Positions 52,904 through 60,600 of a stretch of 64,000 bases of DNA are shown here, in pieces. The DNA lies in contig NZ_CP016353.1 in NCBI RefSeq assembly GCF_002240355.1, positions 5,991,001-6,055,000 of the forward strand, written 5' to 3'. The first letter of the stretch is position 1; each line of letters starts with the position of its first letter. Both the position numbers and the translations under genes were made by a program. Origin of the DNA: Prauserella marina. GTDB lineage: Bacteria; Actinomycetota; Actinomycetes; Mycobacteriales; Pseudonocardiaceae. The notes beneath the pieces are model-generated. The model did not search any database. It was not told where the DNA came from and saw only the letters and a list, made by a program, of their open reading frames with translations.

Positions 52904-53482
52904 ATGGTCAGGCGCACCGACACCCGCGACCGCATGCTGCGGTCGGCTGCCGCTCTCTTCCGAGGCAAGGGCTACCACGCGACAGGGCTCACGCAGTTGC
53001 TCAGCGAAGGCGGAGCACCGAAGGGCTCGCTCTACTTCCATTTCCCAGGCGGAAAGGAACAGCTCGCCGCGGAAGCGCTCGCCGGAGAAGGCGCGAGGCT
53101 GTGCGAGCAACTGCGTGCCACGCTGGAAGCGGCACCAGACCCGGCGAAGGGAATCACGGCGATCGTGGAGTTCCTCGCGGGGGAACTCGCGGCATCGGAC
53201 TTCCGGCAGGGCTGTCCACTGTCGACGGTCGCGCTGGAAGCCGCTGCCGAGAGCGAAGCCATCAGAACGGCCTGTGAAACCGGATACGCCTCGTGGCAAC
53301 AGGTATTCGAGGCCGCGTTCACCGAGGCGGGAATGCGTGTCGAGCGGGCGAGTGAACTCGCGACGATGACGCTGGCCTCCATCGAGGGAGCTTTGCTGCT
53401 GGCCAAGACCCGGCGCGACACCACGCCATTGCGGCTCGTCGGCGGGCAACTCGCCACGACAATCGAGAGAGAGCTGAACTAG
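52904..53482 (+). CDS. TetR-family regulator, LmrA/YxaF-like
   Basis: A 192-aa regulator. HTH: SAAALFRGKGYHATGLTQLL, then SEGGAPKGSLYFHFPGGKEQ, the LmrA/YxaF subfamily pattern (GAPKGSLYFHFPGGKEQLA). QGCPLSTVALEAAAESE is the typical C-terminal domain. ATG 52904 is six bases after a TAGGTT -10 hexamer, with the operator-like TAGACCGGTCAT between -35 and -10. Two bases separate it from the MBL hydrolase gene, so they form an operon, probably autorepressed. Confidence 0.88.
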   Translation: MVRRTDTRDRMLRSAAALFRGKGYHATGLTQLLSEGGAPKGSLYFHFPGGKEQLAAEALAGEGARLCEQLRATLEAAPDPAKGITAIVEFLAGELAASDFRQGCPLSTVALEAAAESEAIRTACETGYASWQQVFEAAFTEAGMRVERASELATMTLASIEGALLLAKTRRDTTPLRLVGGQLATTIERELN

Positions 53483-53484
53483 CC

Positions 53485-54309
53485 ATGCGGGTACACCACT
53501 TCAATTGCGGAACCATGCGGCCACCTGGGGGCCGACTGCTCGACGGCAAGGGCGGACTGTTGCATCGCGGCAGGATGGTCTGCCACTGCCTGCTCGTCGA
53601 GACCGGCTCCGAACTCGTTCTCATCGAGACGGGCATGGGCTCCCCCGTCGTCACGAGGCCGGAGGAATGGCTCGGCGACCGCTTCGTCCGGCTCACCAAG
53701 CCTTCCCGCGACGACAACGAGACCGCGGTCAGCCAGATCAGGGCACTCGGCTTCGATCCGGCCGACGTCGGTCACATCGTGCTCACCCACCTCGACCTCG
53801 ACCACGCGGGCGGCCTCGTCGACTTCCCCGACGCCACCGTGCACGTCTTCGAGCGGGAACTACAGGCACTGCGCAATCCCATCGACGCGGCCGAACGGGG
53901 TCGCTATCGGACAGTGCAGTTCGCGCACGGCCCGAAGTTCAGCGCCTACGGCGAACTCGGCGAGAGCTGGTTCGGTTTCGACGCGGTCCGCGACCTTCGC
54001 GGTCTGCCTCCCGAGATCCTGCTGGTCCCGCTCGCGGGCCACACCAGAGGACACGCCGGGGTCGCCGTCGACACCGGCGACGGCTGGCTGCTCAACGCGG
54101 GCGACTCCTATTTCTTCCATGGCCAGGTCACCGCGAAAGGGCCGCAGTGCCCACCAGGGCTGGCCTTCTTCGAACGCTCGGTGCAGACCGACAAACTCGC
54201 CCGCATCCACAACCAGCTCCGGCTGCGAGAACTGGTCGCGGCCGACAACGACGTCACCGTGTTCTGCGCGCACGACGCGACCGAGTTCGACCGGCTACGA
54301 CGAGACTGA
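53485..54309 (+). CDS. MBL-fold metallo-hydrolase
   Basis: A 274-aa metallo-beta-lactamase-fold protein. THLDLDHAGG is the HxHxDH-type metal motif, here HLDLDH (His, Asp, His), and LAGHTRGHAGVAVD and NAGDSYFFHG carry the other ligands. It resembles the glyoxalase II/lactonase-like group. The substrate is unknown; lactonase activity on signalling lactones is one possibility. It is second in the operon with an LmrA/YxaF-like TetR, so its inducer is likely related to its substrate. Its end overlaps the convergent permease by 15 bases. Confidence 0.85.
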   Translation: MRVHHFNCGTMRPPGGRLLDGKGGLLHRGRMVCHCLLVETGSELVLIETGMGSPVVTRPEEWLGDRFVRLTKPSRDDNETAVSQIRALGFDPADVGHIVLTHLDLDHAGGLVDFPDATVHVFERELQALRNPIDAAERGRYRTVQFAHGPKFSAYGELGESWFGFDAVRDLRGLPPEILLVPLAGHTRGHAGVAVDTGDGWLLNAGDSYFFHGQVTAKGPQCPPGLAFFERSVQTDKLARIHNQLRLRELVAADNDVTVFCAHDATEFDRLRRD

Positions 54310-55665
54310 CCGCTGCTTTTCCTGTGCCCGCAGCAAAGCCCAGTTGATGCCCCACAGCAGCAAACCGACGCCGAGCAAGATGACCGCGACGACGTAGTCG
54401 CGGGACGGCCTTCCGGAAAGCGGGCTCGCGAGGTAGACACAGAACACGGCGGCGAGAACGGGAATGATCGTGGGCGCCCGGAAGTGCTTGTGCGCCACCT
54501 TGTCCTTGCGCAGCACCAGAACGGCAATGTTGACGACGGCGAAGACGACGAGCAACAGCAATGCCGTCGTCCCGCCGAGCACCCCGATGTCCACTGTGGA
54601 AACCAGGACCATCGCGATGACACTGGTGAACACGATCGCGATCCACGGGCTGCGGCGAAGCGGGTGCACCCTGCCGAGCGCCTTCGGCACGATCCCCTCG
54701 TTGGCCATTCCGTACACCAGCCTGCTCGCCATGAGCATGTTGATGAGCGCGGAGTTGATCACCGCGAAAAGGCCGATCGCGGAGAAGATCTCCCTCGGCA
54801 TGCCCGGTGCTCCGACGTCGATCACCTTGAGCAGCGCGCTGCTCTCGGCCGCCGCGAGTTCGTCGGCGGGGACCAACAGCGACGAGGTGACCGAGACGAG
54901 AATGTAGATCGTGGCCGCGATGACCATTCCCCACAGCATCGCCTTCGGGAAGATCCGGACGGGGTCCTTGCATTCCTCCGCCATGTTCACGGAATCCTCG
55001 AAACCGACCATCGCGAAGAACGCCAGCGAGGTCGCCGACGTGATCGCGACGAGCCAGGTCTGGTCGGCGGTGTTGAACTCGACGAGCCGTGACGGCTCGC
55101 CGCTGCCGTTGAGCACTGCCCACACGCCGACCCCGATGATGATCAGCAGGCCGGCGATCTCGATGCAGGTGAGCACGACGTTGGTCGTCACCGATTCCTT
55201 GACACCACGGAAGTTGATGGCCGCGAGCATGAGAATGAACAGGATCGCGACGAGTGGCATCGGTGACGTGATGAACTCGGCGAGGTAGGTGTCACCGAAC
55301 GCGACGGCGGCCGACGAGGCCGACGTGATGCCGGAACACATCACGGCGAAGGCGACGAGGAATGTCAGGATCCTGATGCGGAACGCGCGGTGCGTGTAGA
55401 GCGCGGCCCCGGCGGCTCTCGGATACTTCCCGACCAGTTCCAGGTAGGCGAACGCCGTCATGAACGCGACGATGAAGGCGAAAAGGAAAGGCAGCCAGAG
55501 CGCGCCGCCCACTCTTCCGGCCACCTGACCGGTGAGCGCGTAGATCCCGGTTCCGATGATGTCGCCGACGACGAAGAACAGCAGCAACTTGGAGCCCATG
55601 ACTCTGCGCAGCGAGGGCTGGCCGCTGTCGGATACGTCCTGCGATGTGGTTGTCGCGTCCGTCAT
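54295..55665 (-). CDS. APC-family amino acid permease
   Basis: A 456-aa transporter with about 12-13 membrane segments. FFVVGDIIGTGIYALTGQVA (the APC G-x-G-I motif of segment 1), GFEDSVNMAEECKDPVRIFP, and VFAVVNIAVLVLRKDK near the end. The pattern fits cationic or ethanolamine-type amino acid permeases. Hydrophilic N-terminus of about 25 residues. Substrate not told. Confidence 0.9.
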   Translation of the reverse strand: MTDATTTSQDVSDSGQPSLRRVMGSKLLLFFVVGDIIGTGIYALTGQVAGRVGGALWLPFLFAFIVAFMTAFAYLELVGKYPRAAGAALYTHRAFRIRILTFLVAFAVMCSGITSASSAAVAFGDTYLAEFITSPMPLVAILFILMLAAINFRGVKESVTTNVVLTCIEIAGLLIIIGVGVWAVLNGSGEPSRLVEFNTADQTWLVAITSATSLAFFAMVGFEDSVNMAEECKDPVRIFPKAMLWGMVIAATIYILVSVTSSLLVPADELAAAESSALLKVIDVGAPGMPREIFSAIGLFAVINSALINMLMASRLVYGMANEGIVPKALGRVHPLRRSPWIAIVFTSVIAMVLVSTVDIGVLGGTTALLLLVVFAVVNIAVLVLRKDKVAHKHFRAPTIIPVLAAVFCVYLASPLSGRPSRDYVVAVILLGVGLLLWGINWALLRAQEKQRSVSS

Positions 55666-55723
55666 CCGAGGGAGTGTCCCGTATCACCCCGCCGACGCAT
55701 ACACCGCAAAGGAGCGAACTTGG

Positions 55724-57025
55724 TTACGACTTGACGACGGGCGCCTTGTATCGCCAGAACGCGGGAAGCAGTACGACGGCGATCAACACCAGCACGATGA
55801 CGAGCACCCCTCCTCCGCTCGCGGCGGCCGCGGTGCCCGCCCCGGCGGCAGCCCAGCCGTGGCCGAGGTCCGCGAGCCGGGGACCGCCAGCGACGACGAC
55901 GGTGAAGGCGCCCTGCGTGCGCCCTCGCATCTCGTCGGTCGCGGCTGTTTGCAATATCGCCATCCGGTAGATCGCGCTCACCATGTCGGCGGCGCCACCG
56001 ATGGCGAGGAACACGATCGCGAGCCAGAGCGTCGAGCTGAGCCCGAAACCGATGACCGCGGCTCCCCAGACACAAATCGCCACGGTGACGGCGACTCCCT
56101 GCCGTCGCACCCTGCCTGCCCAGCCGGACATCAGGCCGATGAGCATGGCACCGAGTGGCATCGCCGCGAAAAGCCAGCCGAGCGCGAGTCCGCCACCCGC
56201 GGGGTCGCCGAACGTGCGCTCGGCCATCTCGGGGAACAGCGCGCGGGGCATTCCGGCGACCATGGCGATGATGTCGACAAAAAACGAGGCGAGCAGCACC
56301 TTCTGTGTCGCCATGTATCGGAAGCCGTCCACGACGTCGCGAAGCCCGGCCTTGCGCACCTGTCCGGAAAGCGGTGCCATCGTCGGCAGTTTCCATACCG
56401 CCCACAGCACGGCGACCAAGGCGATCGTGTCGACAAGGTACAAAGTGGACAGCCCGATGACCGGGATGAGCGCACCGGCCGCGAGCGGTCCGAAAACGGC
56501 ACCGAAGGTGGTCATCGTCCCGGTGAGCGCGGCGGCGGCGGGTAGCAACTCCTGCGGAACGAGCCTCGCGACGACCGCGTTGCGCGTCGGCATGTTGACC
56601 GCGAAGAACGCCTGGTTGACCGCGAGCAGCACCAGCACGAGCCACACCGAGTCGACGGCGAAGAACGCTTGCGCCCACAGCAATGCCGCGGTGAAGGCGA
56701 TCCCGGTGTTCGAGATCATCAGCAGCTTGCGCCGGTCGACCGTGTCGGCGATGGCGCCGCCCCACAACCCGAAAACGAGCAGTGGAACCAGCCCGAAAGC
56801 TCCAGTGAGTCCGACATAAGCGGACGAACCGGTGATGTCGAAAACCTGCTTCGGTACGGCTACGGCGGTGAGCTGGCTTCCGACCGCGGTGACGATCGAA
56901 CTGAGCCACAACCGCCGAAAGCCGGGAATCCGCAGTGGCCGCGCGTCGACCACGATCGAACCGAGAAATCCGCGCTTTCCCTTTTTGGGATCACCCTCGG
57001 GCGCGACCTCGGTCTGCTCACTCAC
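55724..57025 (-). CDS. MFS transporter (MFS_3, EntS-like)
   Basis: A 433-aa exporter with about 12 membrane segments. FRRLWLSSIVTAVGSQLTAV at the N-terminus, GGAIADTVDRRKLLM (MFS motif A between segments 2 and 3), RNAVVARLVP and MRGRTQGAFTVVVAGGPRLAD resemble the EntS/MFS_3 group that exports siderophores or drugs. A GTTAGC-N8-GCTAAC palindrome (57031-57050) lies just upstream, and TAGGCT eight bases before GTG 57025 suggests leaderless translation. Confidence 0.88.
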   Translation of the reverse strand: MSEQTEVAPEGDPKKGKRGFLGSIVVDARPLRIPGFRRLWLSSIVTAVGSQLTAVAVPKQVFDITGSSAYVGLTGAFGLVPLLVFGLWGGAIADTVDRRKLLMISNTGIAFTAALLWAQAFFAVDSVWLVLVLLAVNQAFFAVNMPTRNAVVARLVPQELLPAAAALTGTMTTFGAVFGPLAAGALIPVIGLSTLYLVDTIALVAVLWAVWKLPTMAPLSGQVRKAGLRDVVDGFRYMATQKVLLASFFVDIIAMVAGMPRALFPEMAERTFGDPAGGGLALGWLFAAMPLGAMLIGLMSGWAGRVRRQGVAVTVAICVWGAAVIGFGLSSTLWLAIVFLAIGGAADMVSAIYRMAILQTAATDEMRGRTQGAFTVVVAGGPRLADLGHGWAAAGAGTAAAASGGGVLVIVLVLIAVVLLPAFWRYKAPVVKS

Positions 57026-57030
57026 GAATA

Positions 57031-57050
57031 GTTAGCCTACGTCAGCTAAC
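57031..57050. promoter_or_regulatory. Palindrome GTTAGC-N8-GCTAAC ahead of the MFS gene
   Basis: GTTAGC (57031-57036) and GCTAAC (57045-57050) are perfect six-base arms with an eight-base spacer in the 43-base gap between pdxH and the MFS gene. It overlaps the TAGGCT -10-like hexamer of the MFS gene, so a repressor may bind here. It does not fully match an IdeR iron box. Confidence 0.45.
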
Positions 57051-57068
57051 GAAGGGCTCCTTCGCCGG

Positions 57069-57761
57069 TCACGGCGCCACGCGATCGATTCGCCAGCCGT
57101 CTTCCGTCCTCACGAACCGCAGTCGGTCGTGCAGCCTGTCCTGCCTGCCCTGCCAGAACTCGACACTGTCCGGCCTGATCCGCCAGCCGCCCCAGTGCGG
57201 AGGTACGGGTACCTCCTCGACGCCGTCGAACCTGCGCTCGATGGAGTTCAGCGCGGTGTCCAGCGCTCGCCTGCTTTCCACGACCCTCGACTGCGGAGAA
57301 GCCCACGCACCGAGCTGCGAGCCTCGCGGGCGGGAGTTCCAGTACGCCTTCGTCTCCGTGAGGTCGACCTTCTCGACCTCACCGCGCACGGTCACCTGCC
57401 GGTGCAACGGGTACCAGGGGAAGGTGACGGACGCGTACCTGGTGCTGGTGAGGTCGTGACTCTTGGCCGAGGTGTAGTTGGTGTAGAAGACGACGCCGCG
57501 CTCGTCGAGGCCCTTGCACAGGACGGTGCGGGACGAGGGAAGGCCGTCGGCGTTCGCCGTGGCGAGCACCATCGCGTTCGGCTCGGCGAGACCGGCGGAG
57601 ATGGCTTGGTCGAGCCAGCTCTGCAACTGCTCGGTCCAGGTCCCGGCGAGCGAGGACTCGTCGAATGCCTCGCCGTCGTAGGAAACACGCATACCGGGCA
57701 ACCGCACGGTCACGCCCCCCGTGTCGGTGACCCCGTTGCCCATTTTGTCGAGTTCCGGCAT
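57069..57761 (-). CDS. pdxH: Pyridoxamine 5'-phosphate oxidase
   Basis: A 230-aa FMN enzyme. PNAMVLATANADGLPSSRTV, LCKGLDERGVVFYTNYTSAK, FPWYPLHRQVTVRGEVEKV, SRPRGSQLGAWASPQS and the C-terminal RLHDRLRF-type DRLHDRLRFVRTEDGWRIDR are PdxH hallmarks. It oxidises pyridoxamine/pyridoxine phosphate to pyridoxal phosphate. ATG 57761. Divergent from the second citrate synthase gene. Confidence 0.95.
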   Translation of the reverse strand: MPELDKMGNGVTDTGGVTVRLPGMRVSYDGEAFDESSLAGTWTEQLQSWLDQAISAGLAEPNAMVLATANADGLPSSRTVLCKGLDERGVVFYTNYTSAKSHDLTSTRYASVTFPWYPLHRQVTVRGEVEKVDLTETKAYWNSRPRGSQLGAWASPQSRVVESRRALDTALNSIERRFDGVEEVPVPPHWGGWRIRPDSVEFWQGRQDRLHDRLRFVRTEDGWRIDRVAP

Positions 57762-58414
57762 GCCAACCTCCGAGCCGAGTCGCCCGAGGCCCGGTAGGAC
57801 CTCATTCCGCCGACGTTAGGGGTTCTCGGCGCCGCGCGAAACCTCTTGATCGGTGACGGGTGCCACTGGTGGCGGCTCACTTTTCCGGGATGCGGCAGAA
57901 CGGCCTCGCCCCGGCCGCCACCAGGCAGGAGGCGACTGGCGACCGAGGTCACCCATCAGTGCCACGACCGTCGCGTGAACAGCTCGTCATCAACGTGACG
58001 AACGGCCTTCGGCGCGGTGCTCGCCGACGAGTTCTCCGGCGGCGCGCGGAGCCGCCCACCGGAGTCTCGCGATGGTCCGACGAATTGGGCGCTGCGCACA
58101 ACCGGGACGCCGGATTGATCCACTTTTACGATCAAGCTCCCCTGGGCCTCCGCGACGAGGGCGAGCGTGGCCTCCCGCGACCAACGCGCATCAACCCTCG
58201 GTGCGCGTCACCCCGAAGAACATAGGATTTACGCACGAAAGGGCCTTTCGCGCTGAATCGTTCTCGTAATCGTGACCGAAACCACCGCATCTTTCGATTG
58301 CCCGGAGCCGGTAAGGGGTGCAAAGTTGCCACAACCGTGCAATGAGGCACCCCGCGCGTGGGCCTCGCACGGGGAGACCACAGTCGGGGAACGTGCTTCG
58401 AAAGGTCCAGTCCT
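57762..58414. other. Divergent intergenic region pdxH / citA (653 bases)
   Basis: No coding sequence is supported here. A palindrome CGAAAGGGCCTTTCG (58236-58250) and AAAGG (ribosome binding site, 58400-58404) are the only marked elements. Promoters for pdxH (minus) and the second citrate synthase (plus) must be here. Confidence 0.5.
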
Positions 58415-59566
58415 GTGACATCCACGATCAGTCAGCCCCAGACACCATCCGAGCAGCCGGACGACGGCTTCCGCCCAGGTCTGGAGGGCGTGATCGCCTT
58501 CCGCACCGAGATCGCCGAACCGGACAAGGACGGCGGGGCGCTGCGCTACCGCGGCGTCGACATCGAAGATCTCGCGGGCAAGGTGAGCTTCGGCGAAGTG
58601 TGGGGCCTCCTTGTGGACGGCCGCTTCGGCAAGGGCCTTCCTCCGGCCGAGCCGTTCCCGATCCCCGTGCACACCGGCAACGTCCGCGTCGACGTGCAGG
58701 CCGCGCTCGCGATGCTCGCCCCCATCTGGGGTTACGAGCCGCTGCTCGACATCTCCGACGAGACGGCCCGCGACCAGCTCGCTCGCGCCTCCGTGATGGC
58801 GCTGTCCTACGTGGCCCAGTCCGCGAGGGGCACGAGCGTTCCGGCGGTGCCGCAGTCCAAGGTGGACGAAGCAAGGAGCATCACCGAACGCTTCATGATC
58901 AGGTGGCGTGGTGAGCCCGATCCGGCACACGTCAAGGCCGTCGACGCGTACTGGGTGTCGGCAGCCGAGCACGGCCTCAACGCGTCGACCTTCACCGCGC
59001 GAGTCATCGCGTCGACCGGTGCCGACGTGGCCGCCGCGATGTCCGGCGCCGTCGGCGCCATGTCGGGACCGCTGCACGGCGGCGCGCCGGCGAGGGTGCT
59101 GCCGATGATCGAGGAGGTCGAGCGCACCGGCGACGCGCGGACCTACATCAAGGGCCTGCTCGACCGCAAAGAACGTCTCATGGGCTTCGGGCACCGGGTG
59201 TACCGCGCGGAAGACCCTCGCGCGAAGGTGCTGCGCAGGACGTGCCGCGAGCTGGGTGCCGAGCGCTACGAGGTGGCGGCGGCGCTCGAACAGGCCGCAC
59301 TCGCCGAATTGCGCGAGCGCAGGCCCGACAGGGCCATCGAGACCAACGTCGAGTTCTGGGCCGCCGTCATCCTCGACTTCGCGAAGGTGCCGCCGCACAT
59401 GATGCCCGCGATGTTCACCTCGGCGAGGACGGCGGGCTGGGCCGCGCACATCCTCGAACAGAAGCGGACGGGCAGGCTGGTGCGCCCTTCGGCGACCTAC
59501 GTCGGCCCCGGTCCTCGCACGCCGGACCAGGTCGAGGGCTGGGACGAGACGACCGCACTCCCCTGA
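58415..59566 (+). CDS. citA: Second citrate synthase (CitA type)
   Basis: A 383-aa enzyme, shorter than GltA. LEGVIAFRTEIAEPDKDGGA, GPLHGGAPARVLPMIEE (His), GFGHRVYRAEDPRAKVLRR (His). At the place of the catalytic Asp it reads NVEFWAAVILDFAKVP, with Glu, against NVDFYTG in GltA; I believe actinobacterial CitA proteins share this. Could also be a methylcitrate synthase. GTG 58415 has AAAGG 10 bases upstream. Divergent from pdxH. Confidence 0.87.
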   Translation: MTSTISQPQTPSEQPDDGFRPGLEGVIAFRTEIAEPDKDGGALRYRGVDIEDLAGKVSFGEVWGLLVDGRFGKGLPPAEPFPIPVHTGNVRVDVQAALAMLAPIWGYEPLLDISDETARDQLARASVMALSYVAQSARGTSVPAVPQSKVDEARSITERFMIRWRGEPDPAHVKAVDAYWVSAAEHGLNASTFTARVIASTGADVAAAMSGAVGAMSGPLHGGAPARVLPMIEEVERTGDARTYIKGLLDRKERLMGFGHRVYRAEDPRAKVLRRTCRELGAERYEVAAALEQAALAELRERRPDRAIETNVEFWAAVILDFAKVPPHMMPAMFTSARTAGWAAHILEQKRTGRLVRPSATYVGPGPRTPDQVEGWDETTALP

Positions 59567-59682
59567 GTCAAAGGGTCACCGGCTCGTACGCGCGCCGGTG
59601 GCCCCCGGGCTCGCCGGGCCGGAGACCGCGAGGTCTGGCATGCTGCCCATCGGTTTCCCAAGAGCGATCAGTTGGACATCCG

Positions 59683-60000
59683 ATGTGGAACACGCGACGC
59701 CTGCTGCCGGTACTCGCCTTCGTTGCCGGCGCCCTCGTCGGCTGCTCGGGACAGGCTGGTACCGAGCACCTTGTGATGAAGGAAGAACTACAGGACAGGG
59801 TCGCCGACGCGGTCGAGGACGACGGTGACGAACGGCCCGACGACGTCGACTGCCCGAACGACCTTTCCGCCGAGGAAGGCGAGCAGACCAGGTGCATCCT
59901 CACCAGGCAGGCCACGAACTACGGCGTCGACGTCGAGGTGACCTCCGCCGAGGGCGAGCGGGTCAGTCTTTCCGTTCGAGTCGACGAAAGCCCGATGTAG
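59683..60000 (+). CDS. DUF4333-family lipoprotein
   Basis: A 105-aa protein. Lipoprotein signal: RRLLPVLAFVAGALVGCSG with a lipobox L-V-G-C (Cys21). The mature part VDCPNDLSAEEGEQTRCIL and EVTSAEGERVSLSVRVDES is the DUF4333 domain, with a Cys pair. Outer surface of the membrane. ATG 59683. Function unknown. Its last 38 bases overlap the end of a convergent TetR gene. Confidence 0.85.
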   Translation: MWNTRRLLPVLAFVAGALVGCSGQAGTEHLVMKEELQDRVADAVEDDGDERPDDVDCPNDLSAEEGEQTRCILTRQATNYGVDVEVTSAEGERVSLSVRVDESPM

Positions 60001-60580
60001 TAGCGCGGCCCGGATCGTGTCGCGCCGTCGCCTCCGCCATGGCGACGAGCTGATCGACGAGCCATTCGCCGAGAACGGCCTTCGGCACGTCACCTTCCCT
60101 CAGCCGGTTCAGCATCGCCTCCTCGACGACGGCAGTCCAGCAACGCAACGTCGTGAGCAGCATCGGTGAGGGATCGGCGACCTCGGTTTCGGTGAGGATG
60201 AGGTCGACGGCGCGGCGGCGGACCTCGTCGATGATCGCGCCGGTGTCCGAGGTCGCGACGGCGGAACCGTGCCTGAGCAGTGCGACGTAACCCGCCCTGT
60301 GCTCCTCCGCGACGTCGGCGAACACCGTCACCGCCGCGCACAGCCGCTGCCTCGGCGAATCGCCCCCGACCTCGGCGAGCCTCGTGAGCAGGCCGTCGAC
60401 CACCCTGCGCAACGCGGTGAGCCTCAGCTCCCCGACGCCACGGAAGTACCGGTAGAAGAGCGGGCGGGACACTCCGGCCCTCGCGGTCACGTCGTCGACG
60501 GTGACGTCGCCGGGCGAGCGCGTCGCGAACAGTTCGAGCGCCGCCGAGATCAGCTCGTCGCTGCGTGCCTCAGGCGACAT
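59963..60580 (-). CDS. TetR-family regulator
   Basis: A 205-aa regulator. HTH: AALELFATRSPGDVTVDDVT, then ARAGVSRPLFYRYFRGVGEL. The ligand-binding domain carries HRAGYVALLRHGSAVATSDT. ATG 60580 is chosen; longer versions lack family resemblance. It lies 20 bases downstream of the EphD-like gene on the same strand, and a GACA-N3-TGTC palindrome (62323-62333) in front of that gene is a likely operator. Confidence 0.85.
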   Translation of the reverse strand: MSPEARSDELISAALELFATRSPGDVTVDDVTARAGVSRPLFYRYFRGVGELRLTALRRVVDGLLTRLAEVGGDSPRQRLCAAVTVFADVAEEHRAGYVALLRHGSAVATSDTGAIIDEVRRRAVDLILTETEVADPSPMLLTTLRCWTAVVEEAMLNRLREGDVPKAVLGEWLVDQLVAMAEATARHDPGRATTSGFRRLERKD

Positions 60581-60600
60581 GCGCCTCGGCTGTCGCGTCC

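Noticed and set aside
57031-57050. IdeR/DmdR iron box before the MFS gene
   Set aside because: Only partial match to the 19-base TTAGGTTAGGCTAACCTAA form; kept only as an unnamed palindrome.
57860-58225. 121-codon plus-strand frame between pdxH and the second citrate synthase
   Set aside because: No ribosome binding site and irregular Arg-rich composition; probably promoter DNA.
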